A stretch of 64,000 nt of DNA, from NCBI GenBank assembly GCA_047967505.1, contig CM106538.1; one strand, 5' to 3'. Positions 1 through 12,146 of the stretch are shown here, piece after piece. The translations under genes and the position numbers were made by a program. The notes below the pieces were generated by a model. The model searched no databases. It saw only the letters and a list, made by a program, of their open reading frames with translations, and was not told the DNA's origin. How positions within the stretch are numbered: the first letter of the stretch is position 1; each line of letters opens with the position of its first letter. Source of the DNA: Dipteris shenzhenensis (Eukaryota; Polypodiophyta; Polypodiopsida; Gleicheniales).

Positions 1-1170
1 ACCCTTGTCTTTGATGTTCATTTGAGAGAGAGACTTCTCAGATCTTTAGATGATATTCTTTTGGAGGTTGCCTTCTAGTCTGTTAGGATTGCACGTTACA
101 TGGAGTTGGGCATGCAATCACAGTGGTATCTTGATCCTGACCCTGTTCTCCTGGCACTAGTGTCTTGGAGACTCTAGTTATATGGTGGTTCTCCCATCAG
201 GTTCTTGCAGCGGGACCCAGGGGAGTGGGAATGGATTGATGAAGGGCACCGACAGAAGAGCATCCCCTTCTTTTGTTACAATGTCAGAAGGCCAGGAGAT
301 TTCAGCTTAACAGTAGAGGTTGGAGGCCCTCCAGAGCTCCTCATTGGAATAGTTTTCATATTTTTGCAGAGGTGCATAAAAACTTTTGGAAAAGGCTATG
401 GAGATCCCTCATAAATCACTCTCTTCTTTTGGCTTTCTATTCATGGAGGGATTGCAGTGAACCTATGGAGATCCAAGTTCGGGGCTGACCCTACTTGTCC
501 TCGATGCCACACAGCAGTCGAGTCAGTTCAGCATTGCCTTTGGGAGTGCAAACAGGCGAGGACGATTTGGAAGGCTGTTGCCAAGATTCTTTGCATATTT
601 CATAGAGCACCCTTCTTCATGACTTGGGGATCAGTGGCATGGTTATCTCTTACTGGACCTCAGGTGTTTCTCGAGGACAGGACTCAGACTCATCCTTCAT
701 TATACGACGACACTCTATGGAGTCATGCTCTCTCCAAGATGTTCCTTTCCCTCCTTTCAAAGCTGCTCATGCCTCAATAGACACATCTTGGGAGATTCTG
801 GCTAGCATTGCAGCATGGCATATTTGGAGGGCTAGATGTACGGAGGTGATGAAGGGTTCACAGGTTCACTTGTCCTAGTCTATGGCCAATATATGGACTG
901 ATACTATACACACACAGATGGCCATCTGGGCGAGCATGCAGGGATCCTCCAGAGCAGCTACAGCCAGGAGAACTACCTTTTTCAGAGTTTGGAGAGAATC
1001 TCCTTTCTTCTAAGAGACTGTTTCAGGGTCGAGGTGGCATTTTCAGCTTCCATCTTGGATTTTTGTTAGCTCTTTTTAAGCTGTTTTTTATTTCATGCAT
1101 GTCATGATGTACTCCTGTATTTGAGCTTGCTCTTGCGGCTTTCATTCATACTTAATGAAGTCATCTTTTT
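1..1170 (+). mobile_element. LINE family A, 3' part of ORF2 and 3' end
   Basis: Broken frames encode DPGEWEWIDEGH, then CPRCHTAVESVQHCLWEC (the C-x2-C...H...C zinc motif of the zf-RVT domain), then WEILASIAAWHIWRARCTEV. The 3' untranslated end reads GAGCTTGCTCTTGCGG followed by TTCATTCATACTTAATGAAG. This end recurs in many other copies in the window. Several stops and frameshifts make it a dead copy. It runs off the left edge. Confidence 0.85.
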
Positions 1171-1171
1171 T

Positions 1172-2205
1172 GGAAGGGGATGCCCTTCTCTCAGTGCCCT
1201 TCATCTATCCATTCCCATTCCCCAGGGTCCCACTGCAAAAACTTAATTGGGACACCTCCATAGAGCCACAGCCTCCATGAGCCAAGGGCAAGGAGAAGCG
1301 GGTCAGGATCCAAGTACCACTGTGAAAGAGAGCCATGCTCCATGAAGCCCACTATCCTGACTGGCTGAAACGGTATCTCCAACAAGATATCGCCTATGGA
1401 TCTGGACAGCTTGCCCCCCGAAGAAACATCAAATACTAAGGCATCCTCATGTGGGTCAAGAAAAGCAATCACCTGTAAAGGAACTCCCAATCTGAAAAAT
1501 GCCCCCATCCAGGTGGAGCAAGTAATAGGCATGTCATCTGTGTCCACCCAATCCAAGGGCAAGGCTGCATCAATCTGTTGGACTCTCCCTGCACTCCCTC
1601 TGAGATTAAGAACCATCTGGGCCTGTTGGTCTGTAGGAAGCTTCCTAAAGGCTTTACATGCTCCCACTGTAGATGCAGGGCCCCTCTCCCATCTTGGCCA
1701 CTGCATGTAAGGAGAAGCTCCAAGTGGCCTGCCAAGCTCATCCAAAATCCTGTCATTCCACATGATAGGCTGCCTTTCAATCTCTTCACGAGTAGATGGG
1801 GGAATCCTGCGAAGAGTACTCCTGAAGCTGGCCCATGCTTTCAGGATAGCAACCATAAGAGGGGAAGAGGGAGACTTGAGGTGGGCTGTGGTGAAAACCC
1901 ATCTAGTACTGTGTGTCCAATCCTCTCCTGCCAATCCTCTCCTGAAGTGGGCGTGCGAGACTATATGCATCTGATTAAAAAATCCCTCCAAGGCTCTTGC
2001 CCTGGCATAAGCCCTCTCACAACGAACTTGCAGAGTAAAGCTCTGCACTGTAGATCTGGGTTGATGATATTCAAACCCCCTTCTCTTGTAGGAAGAATCA
2101 AGGTCTCCCAAGCCACCCTGGCTGTAACATCAGTTGTGCCATCTAGACCACTTCATAAAAAGTTTCGTACAGGCCTCTTAAGTTGAGTGATACAATCCCT
2201 AAAGT
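1172..2205 (-). mobile_element. LINE family A, ORF2 region after the reverse transcriptase
   Basis: A 306-codon open stretch (2111-1191) encodes the connector between the RT and the C-terminal zinc motif: FTLQVRCERAYARARALEGF, then LKSPSSPLMVAILKAWASF, PPSTREEIERQPIMWNDRIL, and WLYGGVPIKFLQWDPGEWEW. It stops at DEGH, abutting the opposite-strand copy at 1-1170. It lacks both ORF2 ends. The long open frame suggests moderate age. Confidence 0.85.
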
Positions 2206-2443
2206 GGCACCAACAAGAGCATACAAACCATGCTGAAATAGACTAAGTCCTAGTCTATCCTGCACCACCATATCACCGTATATATCTCTACACTATTCCA
2301 TGCAATGTACTACGTAGTGGCTTCTCCCACTCTTGAGACTCTCTGGAGGTTCTCAGCTCAACTTACCCATGAGAGTCATAACCTTTGGTCTCTGTGATCA
2401 GGCATCTATGACATTTGGAGGCAACACCATGACTTGAGATTGG

Positions 2444-4689
2444 TCATTGGCTCTCGACGACCTCGGGTATCTCCCCATCAAATCTAATAGATCTGATGAC
2501 CATATTATGATAATAATGTCTGAATGGCTCTCTTCTTTGGCAGAGAGTTGAGGTTGTGGAAGCCATCGAATACATGTGCTTAATAGTGATATTATTCAAT
2601 GCTCTGTAATCTATACAGAGGCGAAAAGTATCATCTTTCTTCTTCTTTAATATCACTGGCGAAGCAAAAGATGAGAAACTTGGTTGAATCTCCCCCAACT
2701 TGAGGTATTCTTCCAGTTGTCTTCATACCTCCGCTTCTTTAGTAAAACTTAACCTATAGGGAGGTCTATTTACAAGTTCTGCCCCTAGGATTAGTTCAAT
2801 CTTATGCTGAACATTCCGCTCTGGAGGTAACCCATAAGGTAACTCATCCGTAAAACAATCAGAGAACTCCTCTGCTATTTGATCAGCCAGCTTGGCCATC
2901 TCTCCATCTTGAGCAACATCAGTGCTAACCGAAGAATCATCAATTGGTTCTACCGATGCTGTACAAAGAAACAAAAACTCTTCTTGAGCCTTTCGAATTT
3001 CCATTACGAAAACCAACGGTCCTTGAGGTATATCTTTTCCACCTCGTAAGACATACATCACATCATTCATCTTGAATTGATAAATGTGCTTTTTCCAATC
3101 TATGGCTAGATTCTTCCTAGAATGCCAAGCCTTACCCAGGGCTATGTCTGCATGAGCAAGCTTTGTTATTTCAAAATCAAGCTTCTCAGCATAGTCCTGA
3201 ATTCGAAGCTCCAACTGGATAACCCTTTGGTCCCATACTTCAGTTGAACTTCCATCTGCCATTCTGGCTGTATATGCATAGTCAGATGGGCTAGTCTTTA
3301 GTTTTAGCCTCTTTACAAGCTTGGAGTTAATTACATTGTGCGTTGACGCTGAGTCAAACAACACAATGACATCATGATTAGCTACTTGCTCTTTCATCTT
3401 AATTAACTCCGTATCATTAAAGGCTGTATACCCCGTTGCTGCGGGCTTTGACATGACATTATTAGGTGCACTAGTTACTAACTTAGCAACAGACACACAT
3501 AACAAAACAGGTACTGGCCTTTGAGAAGATCCCGCTAGCTGAATCTGCATCTGTTTCGCTCTGGGACTTCCCTCCATTTCCACGTCGCATTCTGAGATCA
3601 CCATCTCAGCCATCCGATGATCTTTGTTTCGTGGACAATCTTTCCACTAATGAGGCAGAAGGCATCCAAAACACAAGCCTTCTCTCCTCGCTTTTTCTCT
3701 TTGCTCTAGGTTCAAAGAAGACTTCGACCAAGCCCAGGCTGCCATTGGCATTACTTTTCTTTTCATTCCAATGGTGGTACTTGATTTAGGAGTCTCAAGT
3801 GGTTTCGCCTGCTTTCCACTTCTTCTTAAACCCAGTTTTCTTCGGGTACTCATACTGAGTCCCAACCTGCACAAACCCACTTGGTTTGTTCCCTTTTGCA
3901 TCCTCATAGTTCAGGGCTATGGCAATTGCTTCATCTAGCGTGTTCGCATACTTAGCCCGAACTTCCATCTTGATCTGATCATTCAATCCAAAGATAATAT
4001 CTTTTACTTGGATTGACTGAGGTAGAGGTTCATCAACCTTCATTACACTTTCTTTGAACTTATTAGTGTATTCCGCCACTGATAAATTTCTTTGACGAAG
4101 GTTTCGATACTGATCCCAAGATCGGGATGCTTCGTCAGGAGGTAAGAAGTGTTTTCTAAATTCCTTTTTAAACCCCTCCCAAGTAGTGGATGCCACTCCA
4201 TCTTTCTGCTGTTTTATCCACCACCTATCCGCTGCCTCATTAAACATATATATGGCCTCACGGATTTTCTTCATATCATTCTTGATTTCACAAATGGCGA
4301 AGGCCTCGTCCCATTTGTGTAACCAAGTCTCAATGATATCGGAACTACAGTCAGACATCCGACCAAAATACTTTTCTAGCCTATAATTGGTAATATTAGG
4401 CACCTTAGCCCTCCTAGGCTCGACCGTATGAACACTGGACTCAGATTCCATTGGAGCTTTACCCTTCTCTTCACGAGACGGTCTAGTAGACATACTATGA
4501 ACCATTTTCCTAAGCTTAGATTGCCCTACATTTGCTTGTAATTGTTGCGCTAAGATCTGCTGCAAGGCATCTTCTAACATTGCAATTCTGCAAAAAAGTG
4601 TATGGCCTGCTGGGCGCGACACCTGCAGGGTCGGCGGGACTCCCGGACTCTACGGGATCCACCCTAGAAGCTGCTTCTTCTACTTCCAT
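2444..4689 (-). pseudogene. Ty3/gypsy gag-protease-RT remnant
   Basis: Reading down the minus strand: an N-terminus from an ATG at 4689, a frame change near 4620, then a Gag capsid domain (MLEDALQQILAQQ from 4580; later WWIKQQKDGVASTTWEGFKK and FRKHFLPPDEASRSWDQYRN). A broken zinc knuckle (CFGCLLPH, stop, WKDC) lies near 3650. The protease (IVLFDSASTHNVINSKL) has the active-site triad as D-S-A. RT begins VILKKKKDDTFRLCIDYRAL and is cut off soon after (about 2444). Integrase and the 3' LTR are missing. It is a non-functional, 3'-deleted element. Confidence 0.85.
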
Positions 4690-5675
4690 TTAGGTCGATG
4701 GGTGTTTTTTTTTTTTTTAAAAAAAAATTCAATTCTTTTTTTTAAATAAAACACTGCTTGAAACTGTATTTACAATTCAAAAGTCCAACTTCCAAATTTA
4801 CAGCTAACCAGGCATATATCACACTGCAACCAAAACCCACTTTCCCTAGGCTAGGGAAAACTCCTGCAATCTGAAATAACTCAAACACAGAGGCAAATAA
4901 ACGAGTACATCCAACGAAACTTAGAAGGCATAGAAAGCTTCCTGATCATATTTTTGATGCACGAGAAATTAACTTATCCCTGTAAGGTTGTTCCAACACG
5001 CATTCATGATCTGCCTTGTGACCACGAACATGTTGTACTGTCTATCTCTTTCCCACGAGCTCACGACCAAGCACTTCGTGGCACTTCAGCGCATATGCAT
5101 ATCGATACCTTCAATCAGAGTGCATAAGTAATAGAAAGCGTTTACACTGTAAATACTACGAGAACCCAATCACAAATATCGGCAATGTTACGCTTCAGCC
5201 ATTGTTGTTAACCAAATCTCCGCCAACAAATATCGCAAGCAGGTCCCGTGACCACACAGCAGCTCTCTATAGGTAGTCGTAACTCCACTAATCTCGCCTG
5301 ATTAAAGAGTTACTACAAAGTCTAAGTCATTACGGAAACAACTCTCATTGTGCGCTGCTCATCAACGCTACCCAACTGACGAACTACCAAATATCACAAC
5401 AACTTGCCCTCCCCGCCGATGCCAAGGAGTCCTAAGGATAATAAACTGTGACCAACGCATGCGCCACCCTCATATCTTGCGACTTGATTGTTCGAGCTTG
5501 GAGAGTAACAACGTTCAAATCATCCAGGGAAGCATCGACTTTCAGACTGGTACGATCCTCTCACTCTGGTTCTTTGACTTTCGAAGGTCTGAACTCGTTT
5601 CAAACTATCGTTCAACGAAAATTCGACACCAAAGCCCAAGACCTCTCTCAATTCCCCTTTTCCCAATCGCCTATA
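4690..5675 (-). other. Untranslated leader of the 2.4-6.1 kb gypsy element
   Basis: About 985 bp lie between the primer-binding site and the Gag start, with no coding signal on either strand that I trust. It includes an A/T-rich run near 4710-4745. Leaders of this length are normal for Ty3/gypsy elements. Confidence 0.5.
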
Positions 5676-5687
5676 GCTCTGATACCA
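5676..5687 (-). promoter_or_regulatory. tRNA-iMet primer-binding site of the gypsy element
   Basis: The minus strand reads TGGTATCAGAGC, the standard initiator-Met primer-binding site of plant LTR retrotransposons, at the expected place upstream of Gag. Confidence 0.8.
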
Positions 5688-6127
5688 AACATTAAATACA
5701 AATTTCTTATCAATCACGGGCATAGGCACAAGGATTGTGCTCCCAGCCAACCTCGATGGTAGTAAGCTCTCTATGTCTTTTTCTACGTGAAGGCTTCTGC
5801 TTACAAATTCCACCAAGCCCCAAAATTCCCTAGATGGATCTAGTATGCCACATGTCTTCATTCTAGGATTCCTCCTAAATGCATCATTTACCCCTCTCTT
5901 GGGATATCATTGAAACCATTTGCCCTTGGCACATTTCATGCATTTAGGCCCCTTAGCCTTAGATCCACCTAGTCTAGTGCCATGTTACCCTCACCAAGGA
6001 CCTTGACCCAGATTCCTTTATGATCATTTACATGAAGCCCAAACAAATATAATACAAACATTGATCCTTTAAAGGAAAATGTCGACTGACCCCTCCGAGG
6101 TCATGTTACCTCAACTTGAGCGTAACA
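5688..6127 (-). repeat. Probable 5' LTR of the gypsy element
   Basis: On the minus strand the sequence starts TGTTACGCTCAAGTTGAGG, followed by GTAACATGACCTCGGAGG, a style typical of gypsy LTR starts, and ends right before the primer-binding site. The 3' terminus (TTTAATGTT) lacks the canonical CA, so the exact edge is uncertain. No second LTR remains for comparison. Confidence 0.5.
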
Positions 6128-6139
6128 CTGAAATGGACT

Positions 6140-6400
6140 ATGCATAAATATATCGTCCCTAAACTTGGAGAATCTACCCCCAGAATGAACATCAAGGACC
6201 ATGACATCCCTATCTGATCCTCGTAATCTCATTACCTAAAGTGGGATCCTTGTTCTCATAAAGGTCCCTAGACAAGTAGTTGTGAGTGAGGCCTATACCT
6301 GCAAGAACCCAATTCAAGGATATGGCTGTGTCAATCTATTGAATTCTCTTTTCACTTCCTCTGAGGTCATTTAGTAATTGAGGTGCACATATTTAGTTGC
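6140..6400 (-). mobile_element. Degenerate LINE family A fragment
   Basis: The minus strand can be aligned by eye with the LINE-A connector region (a run like CTCAGAGGAAGTG followed by a diverged ATTGACACAGC). Many indels. Assigned by nucleotide resemblance to the copies at 17.9 and 47.2 kb. Confidence 0.5.
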
Positions 6401-6424
6401 CCATCAGAGGACAATCACTATTTT

Positions 6425-6600
6425 GGGCACTTCCTATAAGATCTTGGCAAAAGCTATCACTTTGTGATTGCATCCCTTTCTCCATATCTTATTCTTTATG
6501 ATACGGACACGAGCTTCACGCATGGCTAAAGATTTTTTTATAACATTCTTTCCTTTTGGGATGTGTCAAAGTGGACTATGTAATGGTTCGGGGTTTAGTC
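6425..6600 (+). mobile_element. Degenerate LINE family A reverse-transcriptase fragment
   Basis: The plus strand reads YKILAKAI and, after a stop, a diverged MAKDFFITFFPFG. The intact counterpart at 45.8 kb is YKILAKARLQPILQ ... MAEAFLITYSHFG. This is an RT core piece that abuts an opposite-strand LINE of another family. Confidence 0.6.
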
Positions 6601-7118
6601 ATTCTTCTCCTGCAATCCAATGCCCATATGCATGGGATGTCATGTTTTCACACATAGCTGCTAGCATAATAGCCCATGGCTGTTTTTGCTGAAAAAAATC
6701 AGCAATCATAGTGCTCTTTCTTGCTAACATATGAAACTGAAGATTGAGAATATTCAGCCCCCCATGAGTCTTAGGAGAACAAACAGACTGCATGGGAAGT
6801 AATCGCAAATCCTTTTTGTGAGATTTGCTTTTCCAAAATATCTCCATAGCCTGGGACATATAGGAAGCCAAGTGCTTAAAAGACCAGGGAAGAAAAGGCA
6901 AATAAAATTGCACATATGCCATAATGATGGACTGCACTAACGAACATGTAGAGGCCAAGTGGACAAATGCCAGTATTCCAGCTTCTTGTTAATCTTTTGA
7001 AGCACCCATTTAAGCTGTTGTTGAGGGGTAATATTCCAGCCAATGGGATACCCTAAATGCCTTACAATAGTATGGGAAGAAATAATGTGGCCTGGCCAGA
7101 GAAGTGCATGCCAATCAG
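6601..7118 (-). mobile_element. LINE family C fragment (post-RT region)
   Basis: The minus strand encodes the generic plant-LINE segment after the RT: YLPFLPWSFKHLASYMSQAM, FWKSKSHKKDLRLLPMQSVC, then PKTHGGLNILNLQFHMLARK. Upstream frames give GYPIGWNITPQQQLKWVLQR. The sequence differs clearly from family A, so it is a separate family. Truncated at both ends by neighbouring LINE-A pieces. Confidence 0.7.
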
Positions 7119-7670
7119 CTGCACAGCAGTCGAGTCAGTTCAGCATTGCCTTTGGGAGTGCAGATAGGCGAGGACGATTTGGAAGGGTGTTGCCAGGATT
7201 CTTTGCATATTTCATAAAGCACCTTCTTCATGACTTGGGGATCAGTGGCATGGTTATCTCTTACTGAACCTCAGATGTTTTTCGAAGACAGGACTCAGAT
7301 TCATCCTTCATTATACGACGACACTCTGTGGAGTCGTGCTCTCTCCAGGATGTTCCTTTCCCTCCTTTCAGAGATGCTCATGCCTCGGTAGACACATCTT
7401 GGGAGATTCTAGCTAGCATTGCAGCATGGCATATTTGGAGGGCTAGATGTACGGAGGTGATGGAGGGTTCACACGCTCACCCGTCTCAGTCTATGGCCAG
7501 TATATGGACTGATACTATACATGCACTGATGGCCATCTGGGCGAGCATGTTGGGATCCTCCAGAGCAGCTACAGCCAAGAGAGATACCTTTTTCAAAGTT
7601 TGGAGAGGATCTCCTTTCTTCTATGAGATTATTTCAGGGTTGAGGTGGCATTTTCAGCCTCCATCCTGAT
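7119..7670 (+). mobile_element. LINE family A 3' fragment
   Basis: It starts mid zinc motif (CACAGCAGTCGAGTCAGTTC) and runs through HIWRARCTEVMEGSHAHP and GLRWHFQPPS, closely matching 505-1060. It lacks the 3' untranslated end. It sits about 90 bp beyond the last host exon in transcription order. Confidence 0.85.
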
Positions 7671-7762
7671 TAGGTTTGTCAATGATTGTTAGAATAAAAA
7701 TAAAAGTTCTCTTACTTTCTGCATACAGGATGGTTTTTTTAGTCGTGATAAGAAGCTCTTAC

Positions 7763-8525
7763 CTGCATGAGTTTAGTCGATAACGCAGAAATATTTTCCT
7801 TCAAAATGCTTTTATCGGAGGTTTGAAATGAGGAGTTGATGTCAGATAGATTTGATGATGCACTTTCCGCTGCGCTTTGAGCTTTCTGCGATGCCAAAAT
7901 AGCCCTGGATGCTGCTTGTTTTGCTGCTTCTGCTGCAGTCAAGGCTTCTTCCTTAGCTTGGTTGATAACACCAACACTTAAACTGGCTTCTTGAGCAATG
8001 TCTCTAGCACGAGCGGCATCTTTTGCTGCTGTTTTGGCAGTCTCAGCCGAGTCTTCAGCCTCCTTTACTGCCTTTGCTGCCTCCTGAAGTTTGTAGCTTG
8101 TAGCCTCACTTACTTTTTTCTTGAGAAGTTCTTTTGCAGCTGGATCATTTCCTGAACGTTCGAGTAAAGAAGTGGCTTCCAATTCAGCAAGTTTAGAAAG
8201 GAAGAGCTTCTGTGCAACCTCCTTGGCCTGAAAGCTTGCATTTTCAGCAACACAACAAGCTTGTGTTGCTGCTTTGTCAGCTTCAATTGCAGCTTTTGCT
8301 GCATGTTCTGCTGCCAACACCTTAGATTTAGCATCCAGGAACCCTTGGATGGTAGAGAAAGCATCTTCATACTTCATTCTTTTATGTTCATCACGCTCAA
8401 TATGGTAGATATTCGAAAATATGTGCATCCATTCGAACAATGATCTCCAAATCAGCATTCCCTCAGTAATACGCTTTCCAGCAGCACTGACTTCTTCAGT
8501 TGGCTTTAAACGGCCAGTAATTCCT
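7763..8525 (-). CDS. SPEF2: SPEF2-like exon, alanine-rich coiled coil
   Basis: A 763-bp, 254-codon exon that opens after TGTTAAACAG in phase 2 and ends KLMQ at a GTAAGA donor (7762). The start GITGRLKPTEEVSAAGKRI continues the end of the LID exon. Next come an aromatic helix (WRSLFEWMHIFSNIYH) and about 170 residues rich in Ala, Glu and Lys with heptad-like spacing (AAEHAAKAAIEADKAATQA, QEAAKAVKEAEDSAETAKTA), predicted to be one long coiled coil. Such a rod would suit docking to microtubules or central-pair partners. It is the largest exon seen; the following exon is outside the window or not recognised. Confidence 0.8.
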
Positions 8526-9489
8526 CTGTTTAACATATATTTGATAGCTAAATGGAAGGTAACATAAAATTAAATTGAACGGTCACGAGCAGTAACAGTG
8601 TGACATAATAAAAATCTATATTTTCTTTTGTGCATTTTGGATTAAAAAGGCAGATTACATATATTGCAAAGGATGCCAAAACTTAAATATTTTCATAATT
8701 CCTTAGAAACTATTCTCCCATGAAACAGACCTTATCCTTTACATGGAGAAAGACCATGCAATTTATCCGTCTTTCTTTCTTTTCAGTATTTTACACAATA
8801 TTGTTAAAAACTCCAATGCCATTATCAAGAACATTGAAGGACACTTCTCCTTGGTGTACTTGCACTTTAGGTAGCATTAAGATGAAAGTTGGATGGAAGA
8901 TCTAAATTTGAATGCAAAGGAATTTTGTCTGATAAAGAGGGCCCATTTCATGAGGAATCTTCTCAAAGAAGCTCAGTGTTGAAACAAGGTATTTCTTGGC
9001 GTGACAAGAAGCATGACCCAGTCTAAAGAGTCCCATCTGGTAGAAAAATATCCTAGATACTCAAGAAAGAAGCAAATATCTACTGGGATTGGTCTAAAAG
9101 AAGAGGAGGTTTCCCCCATTACCTACTTGCAACTTGCACGCCAAATATTTCTCATGATTTGCCATGCTGAACAACATAGATGAAAGGGAAAGAACCCTGA
9201 GCTTATATGACAGAATTTTTGCACAGCACCTCTCTTATTTCTCATAATTATGTGCACAAGGCAACCTATTACACTTTTTGATTTCGGTAAGAGCAGGGTT
9301 CTTCTTGTAAGTATCAAGATTTTAAGAAATTTCATATTCTATCTTCATCAATGTATCATGGAAACCAGGAGCAAAATTTGTAGATCGGAAGAATTGTTTA
9401 AATCCCATTCTTGGTAAAGTAACGTCGATCTAGTATTGATGTTTTCCTTTCAGTCAACAAATCTGCAAGTCAAATCAAAAGTAGATAGC
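8526..9489. other. Intron segment, unassigned
   Basis: Upstream neighbour of the coiled-coil exon. A/T-rich with short broken frames on both strands. The plus strand has a protein-like but broken stretch near 8900-9180 that I could not assign. No repeat termini seen. Confidence 0.4.
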
Positions 9490-11185
9490 ATTTTTTTTCC
9501 CAAAAGGATCAATTCATTAAGTATGATTGAAAACCGCAAGAGCAAGCTCTAATGCGGGAGTACAACATGCCATGCATGAGAAGAAAATAAACAGCTCAAA
9601 AAGAGCTAACAAAAATCGAAGGTGGAGGCTGAAAATGCCACCTTAACCCTAAAGAAGACTCGGAGAAGAAGGGAGATCCTCTCCAAACTCTGAAGAAGGT
9701 AGCCCTCCTGGCAGTAGCTGCTCTGGAGGATCCCTGCATGCTCAACTAGATGGCCATCAGAGTATGTATAGTATCAGTCCATAAATTGGCCATAGACCCC
9801 TCTGATCCATGCATCCAAAAATCCGAAATGAGTGAGGGTACCCTCTAAGAAGCCCTAGTCTACCCTGTCTCATAAGCTTTCTCAAAGTCCAGGAGTAGAA
9901 TGGCAAGCCTATGGCCATTATGCACGGCCCAAGATGAGAATATGTTAGAAGCCGCCCAAGATGAGAATATGTTATCGAAAATTCTCCTGCCATGCACAAA
10001 GCCCGTCTACGTATCATGTATAAGATCTGGAAGAAAAGGCTGCAAACGAAGGCTGATTGCTTTTGCTAAGATTTTGTACAAGGTGCCCAAAAGAGTGATC
10101 GGTCTCCACTGAGACACTAAATTCCTACAACCCCCTTTTGGAATAAGATGAATGAGACCCTCCGTAAGCAAGTCTGGCATCTCACCCGAGTCCCAAATGC
10201 CCTGTAGGGCTAAGGTAATGTGATCCCCAATGTGATCCCAAAAAGTAATAAAGAAAGAGGGGGTAAGTCCATCTGATCCAAGACGCTTGCCCTATTGAAG
10301 GGCAGATAAAGCAATCCTGAACTCTATGTTGGTGAAGGGTGCATGTAGTGAGACTATCATATCCCCTGTCACCAACATAGGTAAGTGTTGCCAAATAACA
10401 ACTCTAGCATCATCTGTAGCCTGACTGTCAGGATCTGCTATAAAAAGGGAGGCATAGAACTCTGTAGCTACCTACAAGACGGCATCTGGATGTGTCTATA
10501 AAACTCCGTCGGAAACAACAAGCTGTGATCACCTCCTTACTATACCTGGGGCCAAGAGTAGAGAAGAATGTTGACCCTACCTCCCTTCTGAGTCCAAAAT
10601 GACTCTCTGGCGTGGTGAAAGGCATACTCTGCTCTCTGATCTAGCAATGAATGTTTCTGGGCCCTGCTGCAGCAAGGCGCTCCTGAATCCAAGCATCTGT
10701 AGGCCTCTTCTGCTCCTCCCTCTGAAGAGCATACAATTGCTGACGGATACCTATCTCTTGCCTGAGGATCTCACCTCTCCTAGTACAAGCAACTGAATGA
10801 TAAAAGTCACTAATATTTGAGAGGGCTGCAGCTACATCGGACGGTGAAAGCTGCCCATCATGCATGTGAGATACACCCAAGTCCGCAACAATGCCTCTGT
10901 AAGGCCCTCCTCTGCATAAAAGGTATATGGGTCCCCCAGTAACACCTGGATGAAGTTGGTCACGAATCAGCTGCCTATGGCGGCGGTTGCGAGGTACACC
11001 TCCGAGGCCTTGAACGTTCCAACTAACAATCCTCATCGGCTAGAGGAGATGGCCAAATGAAAAACCCTACCCGACTTGGTAGCGGAGACAACCCTCTCCT
11101 GGGAAAAAATCCTCCTCTCAAGAAGAGGAAAGTCAACTAGAGAAAGCACTCCCACACTTGAATCAAGGGAAGCTTTGTCCATAGT
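9490..11185 (-). mobile_element. LINE family A copy with internal deletions
   Basis: From the poly-T run at 9492 (the A tail on the other strand) it reads back through the conserved 3' end. It then jumps at about 9785 to RT sequence (AIGLPFYSWTLRKLM), and near 10.4-10.6 kb to FYSRS and STLGPRYSKEV. The ORF2 start MRIVSWNVQGLGGVP is at 11036. Inside the endonuclease there is a second jump after HPGVTGGPIYL. The end of ORF1 lies above 11.04 kb. It is multiply deleted and dead. Confidence 0.8.
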
Positions 11186-11191
11186 AATCTA

Positions 11192-11780
11192 TTTTCTTTC
11201 AAGAAAATTACTTCATTAAGTATGAATGAAAACCACGAGAGCAAGCTCAAATGCGAGAGTACATCATGCAATGCATGAGGAAAAAAAACAACTCAAAATA
11301 AGCTAATAAACAAACAAGGCGGAGGCTGAAAATCCCATCTCAACCCTGAAGGAGACTCAAAGAAGAAAGGAGATCCTCTCCAAACTCTGAAAAAAGTGAG
11401 GATCCTTGCATGCTCGCCCAAATGGCCATCAGAGTGTCTACTGTGTCAGTCCAAATACTGGCCATAGTCTGGGGAGGGTGAACCTGGATACTCTCCATCG
11501 CCTCTGTACACCTGGCTCTCCAAATATGCCACACTACAATGCTAGCCAAAATCTCCCAAGACGTGTCTATTGAGACATGAGCAAGCTAGCTCTGAAAGGA
11601 GTGAAGGGAACATCATGGAGGGAACAAGAGTCCACTGAGTGTCGTCGTACAATGAAAGTTGGATCTAGATCATGTCCCTCGAAAAACACCTGTGGGCCAG
11701 TAAGAGATAACCAAGCCATTGAACCCCAAGTCATATAGAAAGATGTTGTATGAAAGATACTGAAAATCCTAGCAACACCT
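11192..11780 (-). mobile_element. LINE family A, 3' piece of a copy split by the copia insertion
   Basis: It begins with the family-A 3' end (TTCATTAAGTATGAATGAAA on the plus strand). It runs to the zf-RVT region and stops at AGCAACACCT, where the copia LTR starts. The rest of the same LINE resumes at 17355 with the duplicated CACCT. Confidence 0.9.
11776..11780. repeat. Target-site duplication of the copia element, left
   Basis: CACCT, matching 17355-17359 on the far side. The duplicated LINE sequence shows the pre-insertion site. Confidence 0.95.
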
Positions 11781-12133
11781 TGTTGAGATATCGAGCTCCA
11801 CTCGTGATATGCCAGGGTGACCGTTGTGTATTTATGTCACCGACTTGTTAGCTGGAGATGCGGTTGGTACACCGCCCACGAATAATAGCTGGATGACAGC
11901 TATCCTTAACTACTCTAGTTTGTGGCTCAGTTAGTATGCCACCTTAGTTAGTTGAGTTTGGTTTGAGACCCACATATAGGGTTCTTCTATTTCTTTGTAC
12001 TTGAGTTCTTTTGGCTTACACAACTAAGAAGAGGAAAACTGTTTTCAGCCTCCACCTTTGTGTGTATTCCCCCATTTGTGATTGTGAGAAAGCCACAAGT
12101 GAGACTCCTTCCCTCTCTCCCACAATCTTCACA
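11781..12133 (+). repeat. 5' LTR of the copia element
   Basis: 353 bp, starting TGTTGAGATATCGAGCTCC and ending CACAATCTTCACA, with TG...CA termini. Identical to the 3' LTR. It carries the promoter of the element; a clear TATA box was not assigned. Confidence 0.95.
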
Positions 12134-12146
12134 TGGTATCAGAGCC
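12134..12146 (+). promoter_or_regulatory. Copia primer-binding site
   Basis: TGGTATCAGAGCC directly follows the 5' LTR. It is complementary to the 3' end of initiator tRNA-Met. Confidence 0.9.

Noticed and set aside
8720-9335. Possible extra gene or exon in the intron next to the coiled-coil exon
   Set aside because: Frames are short and broken, with no splice-consistent exon or known motif.
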